NCBI RefSeq assembly: GCF_000585395.1
Contig: NZ_KK073875.1
Coordinates: 3,695,307-3,759,306, forward strand
Direction: 5' to 3'
Length of the DNA: 64,000 nucleotides
From: Saccharibacillus sacchari DSM 19268
GTDB taxonomy: Bacteria; Bacillota; Bacilli; Paenibacillales; Paenibacillaceae
Under the pieces are notes generated by a model, which saw only the letters and a list, made by a program, of their open reading frames with translations, was not told the origin of the DNA and made no database searches. The translations under genes and the position numbers were made by a program. Of the stretch, positions 58,709-64,000 are shown one piece after another (position 1 is the stretch's first letter; the number at the start of each line of letters is the position of its first letter).

Positions 58709-60400
58709 TTAAGCTTCAAGGAACATTTTCATGTCGTCTTCCACATTTGTAATACCGGCAATCCCGAAGTTATCAACCAACACCTGAGCCACATTCGGTG
58801 ATAGGAAGGCAGGCAGAGTCGGGCCGAGATGGATATTTTTCACACCGAGATGCAGCAACGCGAGCAGGACGATAACTGCCTTTTGCTCATACCATGCGAT
58901 ATTATAGGAAATCGGCAGATCGTTGATATCATCCAGACCGAACGCTTCCTGAAGCTTCATCGCGATGACGACGAGCGAGTAGGAGTCGTTGCATTGTCCG
59001 GCATCAAGTACGCGCGGCAGGCCGCCGATCTCGCCAAGATCCAACTTGTTATATTTATACTTGGCACAACCGGCTGTCATGATCACGGTGTCCTGCGGAA
59101 GTTCTTTTGCGAAATCCGTGTAGTAGTTACGCGATTTCATCCGCCCGTCGCAGCCGGCCATCACGAAGAATTGGCGGATCGCGCCGGTCTTTACAGCTTC
59201 GACAACCTGATCGGCAACACTTAGTACCGCATGGTGCGCGAATCCACCGACAATCTCGCCGCTTTCGATTTCTGTTGGAGCCGGGCAGGAACGGGCTTGT
59301 TCAATCAGCGCGGAAAAGTCTTTGTGGGCGCCGTTCTCGCCGTCCGGAATATGCGTCACTCCCGGGAAGCCCGTGTTACCTGTCGTATACAGTCGCCCGA
59401 TATAGCTGTCTTTCGGAGGCACGATACAGTTGGTGGTCATCAGAATCGGTCCGTTGAAGGATTCGAATTCTTTGTTTTGTTTCCACCAGGCGTTGCCGTA
59501 GTTCCCATAGAAGTGATCGTACTTTTTAAAAGCAGGATAGTAATGGGCAGGCAGCATCTCGCTGTGCGTGTAGATGTCAATGCCTTGACCCTCGGTCTGA
59601 ATGAGCAGTTCTTCCAGATCCTTCAGGTCGTGTCCGCTGATCAGGATACCCGGGCGAGTGCCGGCTCCGATGTTGACCTTCGTCACTTCCGGATTGCCAT
59701 AGGCGCCAGTGTTGGCTTTATCGAGCAAGGCCATCGCATCCACGCCGTATTTACCTGCTTCGAGGTTGAGCGCAACCAGATCTCCGGCTTCCAATGTATC
59801 ATCGAGCGTTGCAGCAAGCGCACGACGGGTGAACGCGTCCAATTCCGGATCGATTTCGCTTAGCTGTCCGGCGTGATAAATGTACGCAGCCATGCCTTTG
59901 AGTCCGTAAGTCAGCAGTTCTCGCAGCGAACGAATGTCTTCGTTTTCCGTGCGAAGCACGCCGACCGTCCAGGCTTTGCCATCGAATTCGCTTTCTTCCG
60001 TTTCCCAAGTTGCGGCATCCGGCAAGTTATTTGAAGTCTCAGGGAACTGAGCCTCGCGCAGTGCACGAAGTTCTCTGCGCAGCGCCAAAGCGGCATGGTT
60101 TTTCGCAATAAAGTAATCCCGGTCAAAGTTGGCATTCGTGATCGTGGCAAAAAGCGAGTCCATAATGAACAAGGAGACTCGGCGTTCCAAAGTCGCAGGC
60201 ATATCCAGATCCAGGCTGAGGAAAGAAATGCCCTTCAGCGTATAGATCAGCAAGTCCATCAGATTGGCGACGTCATGGGGTTTACCGCAAACGCCTTGAA
60301 TCGTGCAGCCGGTTCCTTTCGAAGCTTCTTGGCATTGGAAACAGAACATGGAAGGCTGAGTCGCTTCATTTGTTCGTTCGGATCGGGAATTCATGGTCAT
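58709..60400 (-). CDS. hcp: Hydroxylamine reductase / hybrid cluster protein
   Basis: 563 residues from the ATG at 60400, ten bases after GGAGG. It reduces hydroxylamine to ammonia in vitro and acts on nitric oxide as an NO reductase or nitrosylase. The N-terminal cluster ligands are Cys20, Cys23, Cys32 and Cys38 ([13 protein letters not shown]); the hybrid-cluster ligands lie in [40 protein letters not shown] and [10 protein letters not shown]. The partner reductase hcr is absent. An Fnr/Crp-like site lies about 93 bases upstream. Confidence 0.95.
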   Translation of the reverse strand: MTMNSRSERTNEATQPSMFCFQCQEASKGTGCTIQGVCGKPHDVANLMDLLIYTLKGISFLSLDLDMPATLERRVSLFIMDSLFATITNANFDRDYFIAKNHAALALRRELRALREAQFPETSNNLPDAATWETEESEFDGKAWTVGVLRTENEDIRSLRELLTYGLKGMAAYIYHAGQLSEIDPELDAFTRRALAATLDDTLEAGDLVALNLEAGKYGVDAMALLDKANTGAYGNPEVTKVNIGAGTRPGILISGHDLKDLEELLIQTEGQGIDIYTHSEMLPAHYYPAFKKYDHFYGNYGNAWWKQNKEFESFNGPILMTTNCIVPPKDSYIGRLYTTGNTGFPGVTHIPDGENGAHKDFSALIEQARSCPAPTEIESGEIVGGFAHHAVLSVADQVVEAVKTGAIRQFFVMAGCDGRMKSRNYYTDFAKELPQDTVIMTAGCAKYKYNKLDLGEIGGLPRVLDAGQCNDSYSLVVIAMKLQEAFGLDDINDLPISYNIAWYEQKAVIVLLALLHLGVKNIHLGPTLPAFLSPNVAQVLVDNFGIAGITNVEDDMKMFLEA

Positions 60401-60492
60401 GGTCAATTTCCTCCGTTATCAAGTGTTAGGGGTTATCGCTTCGCGTAATCGTAAGCCTATGTGTTCATTGTAAAAGGTTCAAATTGTAGGCT

Positions 60493-60508
60493 TGTGATTA
60501 CGCGCACA
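60493..60508 (-). promoter_or_regulatory. Fnr/Crp-like site upstream of hcp
   Basis: TGTGA-TTACGC-GCACA matches TGTGA-N6-TCACA at 9 of 10 positions. Outer bases T and A extend it to TTGTGA...GCACAA. Its distance from the start codon suits activation of hcp. Confidence 0.65.
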
Positions 60509-60562
60509 ACAAACCGGGCGACTTTGCGAACGGGGAAACAAAAGTCTCGGAGGGGAGAGAAG

Positions 60563-60722
60563 TTCCTATTCGTATGGGGAAGCTGGGGGCTGCGGGAGAA
60601 ATTCGTTCAAGGCGCTGTCTCACTAGAAAAACTGGAATGAAATTTAAATGGAAGTTTTTTTAGTTCAAAGGCGCCTTTCACTGAATTTCTCCCTTCGCCC
60701 TCGCTTCGCATAAGGAGAGGGG
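60563..60722. repeat. Dispersed long-hairpin element, copy 7 (divergent stems)
   Basis: Stem GGAAGCTGGGGGC with GCCCTCGCTTC, flanked by TATG/CATA; apical ACTAGAAAAAC with GTTTTTTTAGT. Both stems differ from copy 1 but pair. Inner strands AAATTCGTTCAAGGCGCTGTCTCAC and TTCAAAGGCGCCTTTCACTGAATTTCTC are kept. Confidence 0.8.
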
Positions 60723-60735
60723 AAAGAATAAAAAA

Positions 60736-60920
60736 TAACTGCAAATATCCATTTAATTTTTGGATTTTCTTTTGTTTTGAACGAATAGATGCAGATATCC
60801 ATTTAAATCGGTTCTTTTATGGCGGATTGCGTTTCCTTGCTCTAAATAACTGGATATATGCAGGTATTTGGCGGTTAGGAACGTACGGCTTCGGATTAAC
60901 TGGAGATATGCAGTTAATTG
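60736..60920. repeat. Four copies of an ~18 bp motif in two orientations
   Basis: TAACTGCAAATATCCATTTA (60736), GATGCAGATATCCATTTAAA (60788), then in reverse AATAACTGGATATATGCAGG (60845) and ATTAACTGGAGATATGCAGT (60896). Shared core TGCAnATATCCA. Two forward and two reverse copies can pair across a 185-base AT-rich gap beside the SDR gene. No gene is seen in 60723-60913. Confidence 0.65.
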
Positions 60921-61588
60921 GAAGGCAACGAGATGACGGCCGGGAAAGTGGCTTCGAACGTCGTTTGTTGGGCGTACATGGAGTACCACGCTTCTGCGAT
61001 GATGTCGGGGTCGCCTTCCGTGCCCGGGGCGATCAGGGTTCCGATGGACAGGTGGCCGATGTAGATGCTTTTGGTTTTTAATTCGTTGTGCAAGTTAGTG
61101 ATGTAGTTGCGAAGTCCGGACATGGCGATGCCGGCGTTGCCGACCATAGGCATCGGGGTCATGGCGGAGTAACCTGTCGTGAACAGGAAAGCACCTTTGC
61201 CTCGGGTCAGCATATCGGGCAGGATTTCGTTTACAGCAAGAATCGCAGGGAGGACATACGAATGAAGTTGGGCTTCGGCGTCTTCCGGACGCATTTGCAA
61301 GGCGTGAACGAAAGTCTCAAAGCCTGCATAAGGACTGAATTCGAGGACGTCGATGCTGCCGAAATCCTGTTTCATTTTTTGGAGGGAAGAACGAAGGGCG
61401 TCGAGGTCGGATGCGTCGGCGGGATAGGCGCGAGCTTCGATATTCAACGCGCTCAGCTCTTGCACCAGTGTATCAAGCTTAGCGGCATTACGGGATAACA
61501 AAGCAACGCGGAATCCTTCTGCTCCGAAGCGTTTTGCGATCGAAAGACCCAGTCCCGGACCGGCTCCGATAATAGCGATTGTTTTCAT
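60914..61588 (-). CDS. Short-chain dehydrogenase-like protein with altered active site
   Basis: 224 residues. The Rossmann start is standard (IAIIGAGPGLGLSIAKRFGAEGFRVALLSRN), so NAD(P) binding is likely. After the Ser/Thr position (LFTTGYSAMTP) the usual YxxxK is missing: the stretch reads MVGNAGIAMSGLRNYI. It may be an inactive or redirected member used as a sensor, as in some atypical SDRs. It is divergent from a TetR gene, with two good palindromes between. Confidence 0.84.
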   Translation of the reverse strand: MKTIAIIGAGPGLGLSIAKRFGAEGFRVALLSRNAAKLDTLVQELSALNIEARAYPADASDLDALRSSLQKMKQDFGSIDVLEFSPYAGFETFVHALQMRPEDAEAQLHSYVLPAILAVNEILPDMLTRGKGAFLFTTGYSAMTPMPMVGNAGIAMSGLRNYITNLHNELKTKSIYIGHLSIGTLIAPGTEGDPDIIAEAWYSMYAQQTTFEATFPAVISLPSN

Positions 61589-61628
61589 GTGACAAGCTCC
61601 TTTTCGGGTGATATATTAAATTAACATG

Positions 61629-61704
61629 TGTTGCTTTAGTAACCATACCGAGATTCGGCGCGTTCAACAATCGACGATCTTGCCGAGTTGTTGCTATAGC
61701 AACA
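61629..61704. promoter_or_regulatory. Two TetR operator candidates between SDR and tetR
   Basis: TGTTGCTATAGCAACA (61689-61704) is a perfect 16 bp palindrome; GTTGCTTTAGTAAC (61630-61643) is the same site with one changed arm base, 60 bp away. One lies near each divergent start. Confidence 0.75.
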
Positions 61705-61747
61705 CGATGAGCAGATTGTTGCGCGACAAACAGGAGGAATAGCCAAA

Positions 61748-62314
61748 ATGGCCACGAAAGTGCAGAATCAACGGATGACCAACACGAAGCAATCGCTGGT
61801 CGATGCGTTTTATAGTTTGATTAATGAAAAGGATCTGGACAAGATGACCATCACGGATCTGACCAGTCGGGCGAAAGTGAATCGGGCGACGTTTTATGCG
61901 CATTTTTATGATAAATACCAACTTTTCGAATACATCCATGGCATGTCGGCGGAGAACGTCATCACTGAGCGTACTTCAGGCAGAGTGACTTTTGGCGAAG
62001 AAAGCGCGAAGCAATTGTTCCTCGCCGTATGCGATTATCATCGGAAGCCGGATTTTGAGTGCCGGAGCAGCTATCTGAGCTTTATTCCCCAGATTCAGGA
62101 GAAGATGCGCGCAGCACTGAGGGAGTATCTGTCTAAAAGTTTGGAAGGACAAATGAGCGAAGCGGAGAAAAGTCTGTATGTTCCGGTCTATGCGGCGATG
62201 ATTCATGAAGCTGGATGCTTGTGGGCGGACGGAAAGGTTGCTCTTGATCAGGATGTAGCGGCGGCGAATGTAGTGAAGTTGGCAATGGGGATAGGGGGAA
62301 GTAGACGACAATGA
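61748..62314 (+). CDS. TetR-family regulator
   Basis: 188 residues. HTH: MTITDLTSRAKVNRATFYAHFYDKYQLFEYIHG. The helical C-terminal domain contains AMIHEAGCLWADGKVALDQ. The start follows CAGGAGGAATAGCCAAA. It probably represses itself and the divergent SDR-like gene through the paired palindromes. It overlaps the next gene by 4 bp (ATGA). Confidence 0.9.
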   Translation: MATKVQNQRMTNTKQSLVDAFYSLINEKDLDKMTITDLTSRAKVNRATFYAHFYDKYQLFEYIHGMSAENVITERTSGRVTFGEESAKQLFLAVCDYHRKPDFECRSSYLSFIPQIQEKMRAALREYLSKSLEGQMSEAEKSLYVPVYAAMIHEAGCLWADGKVALDQDVAAANVVKLAMGIGGSRRQ

Positions 62315-62871
62315 GCTTATATGATCGCTTTTTGACTATGGAAGATGAGGTTGAGAAGCTATTGGGGATGTGGCGAAACTTGCATCAGGATTACTCGCCG
62401 GAAGCCAGACAGATTTTTAACGGTCAATCGGATCAATTTTCGCGTGAGATGCTGATTCTGACCAAAGCTTGTGAACGGATGGGTTTGACTGGGACAGGAG
62501 AAGAGTATTTCGGAACGGAAAATGACGATCAGCAAATCAAACATTATCCATTGGTTATCAAGGAATCTGCCGAAGAAATCATGAAGCAGTACATAATTTT
62601 TTATGTTTTTTGGAGTCGGGAAGAACTCGTTGAGCGAATCGCTCGTTATACTAATTTTTCGCAGAACCTGGAGCGCGGCTTGATTCTTTTAAAAACGCTA
62701 CCTCGAACGTCCGATTTAAATTGGGGCGGAAGCGAACAGTTAAACCTTTTATTGAAAGAAGTATCACTTGAACAAGAACGTCCTTTTACAAAAGAACAGA
62801 CCTTGGTGGTGGCAGACGGTTGGTATTATATTCAAGGACACCAAGACTTCATCGATTGGCTCAACACGTAA
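62311..62871 (+). CDS. Hypothetical protein coupled to tetR
   Basis: 186 residues, soluble, mostly helical (DEVEKLLGMWRNLHQDYSPEARQIFNG, EEIMKQYIIFYVFWSREELVERIARY). No family recognised. The ATGA overlap with the TetR stop implies coupled translation. Confidence 0.68.
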   Translation: MSLYDRFLTMEDEVEKLLGMWRNLHQDYSPEARQIFNGQSDQFSREMLILTKACERMGLTGTGEEYFGTENDDQQIKHYPLVIKESAEEIMKQYIIFYVFWSREELVERIARYTNFSQNLERGLILLKTLPRTSDLNWGGSEQLNLLLKEVSLEQERPFTKEQTLVVADGWYYIQGHQDFIDWLNT

Positions 62872-62946
62872 GTCTATCACGAGTCCGTCGGACGAAAATG
62901 CCAGAGCACTCCGCTCCAACAACCCGTTTCCAAATTATCTTTTTAG

Positions 62947-63823
<877 letters not shown>

Positions 63824-63871
63824 ACAACGATACTTAAGCAAGTGAGTAACCATTCGATAAGATCAATAATA

Positions 63872-63914
63872 AAAGAACCCTATGATGCGCGATGTGCATG
63901 GCAGGGTTCTTTGT
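63872..63914. terminator. Terminator after DUF488
   Basis: AAAGAACCC and GGGTTCTTTG stem with a T-run. A-rich on the other side, so it may work both ways. Confidence 0.75.
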
Positions 63915-63923
63915 TTTAGCTTT

Positions 63924-64000
63924 TTATATCGATGTGGTGTCTGACAAGCGGTTTTTGGTCAGTCCCCGCGCGTATCCATAGAGAACAAAAACGGCGGCGC
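63924..64000 (-). CDS. Possible C-terminal end of a minus-strand gene
   Basis: The minus strand is open from the window edge to a TAA at 63924, reading AVFVLYGYARGLTKNRLSDT. A bidirectional terminator lies just after it, which fits a gene entering from the right. Only 25 codons are visible, so no identity can be given and it may be chance. Confidence 0.3.
   Translation of the reverse strand, partial: AAVFVLYGYARGLTKNRLSDTTSI

Overview
The window reads as chromosome of a Gram-positive, low-to-mid GC spore-former of the Paenibacillaceae (Paenibacillus/Saccharibacillus type). The reasons are strong AGGAGG ribosome sites with frequent GTG/TTG starts, YesM/YesN-type two-component control of a sugar ABC importer, ECF sigma/DUF4179 pairs, a CcpA-type cre site, many small one-component regulators (TetR, MarR, LysR, GntR, ROK) each beside its likely target, and a rho-independent hairpin after most units. 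This is inferred from gene families and base usage; no rRNA or other marker gene is present.

Layout. 1-4.0 kb: rhaB (5' end outside the window), rhaA and rhaD for L-rhamnose. 4.1-6.6 kb: a CheW-like protein, a 1.2 kb non-coding array of degenerate ~190 bp repeats, and a coiled-coil GNAT-like protein. 6.7-10 kb: a light-sensing pair, heme oxygenase plus bacteriophytochrome with a degenerate GGDEF domain, behind a Fur-family-type operator. 10.1-18.7 kb: P450, DinB-like protein, hydrolase, two small DMT-family membrane proteins around a Crp/Fnr regulator, a MITE-like element, Nudix, a GNAT-aminotransferase fusion, and a DUF2798/MarR pair. 18.8-28 kb: two membrane-anchored hydrolases with a small membrane ORF, TetR, isochorismatase, ROK plus MFS, DUF4865/LysR, and arsB. 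28-37.5 kb: GH2 glycosidase, a molybdopterin oxidoreductase with a C-terminal LysM, GntR, ilvD and an acetyltransferase. 37.6-42.9 kb: HAD phosphatase, MarR/quinone reductase, MmcQ-like protein, acidic lipoprotein, DHA2 exporter and TetR. 42.9-51 kb: YesN/YesM regulators, a sugar ABC importer and GH88. 51-64 kb: ric and hcp (nitric-oxide stress), ECF sigma/anti-sigma, aldehyde dehydrogenase/TetR, a region marked by direct repeats, SDR/TetR, ferredoxin and DUF488.

Metabolic theme. rhaBAD, the GH2 enzyme, the YesMN-regulated importer and the GH88 unsaturated uronyl hydrolase together suggest use of plant cell-wall or pectin-type oligosaccharides. The Mo enzyme, ric, hcp and Fnr-like sites suggest nitrogen-oxide or low-oxygen physiology.

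The strongest unexplained signal is a family of seven full and one partial intergenic palindromes (127-278 bp), nearly all starting just after a stop codon. Their outer and apical stems differ between copies in a base-pair-preserving way while two internal strands stay nearly constant, which is the pattern expected of a structured RNA or DNA element. Other unusual features are the degenerate tandem array at 4.6-5.8 kb, the direct repeats bounding genes at 56.1-58.6 kb, a four-copy motif at 60.7-60.9 kb, and an A-tract frame interruption ahead of the ferredoxin. All calls come from reading the sequence; no database search was possible.
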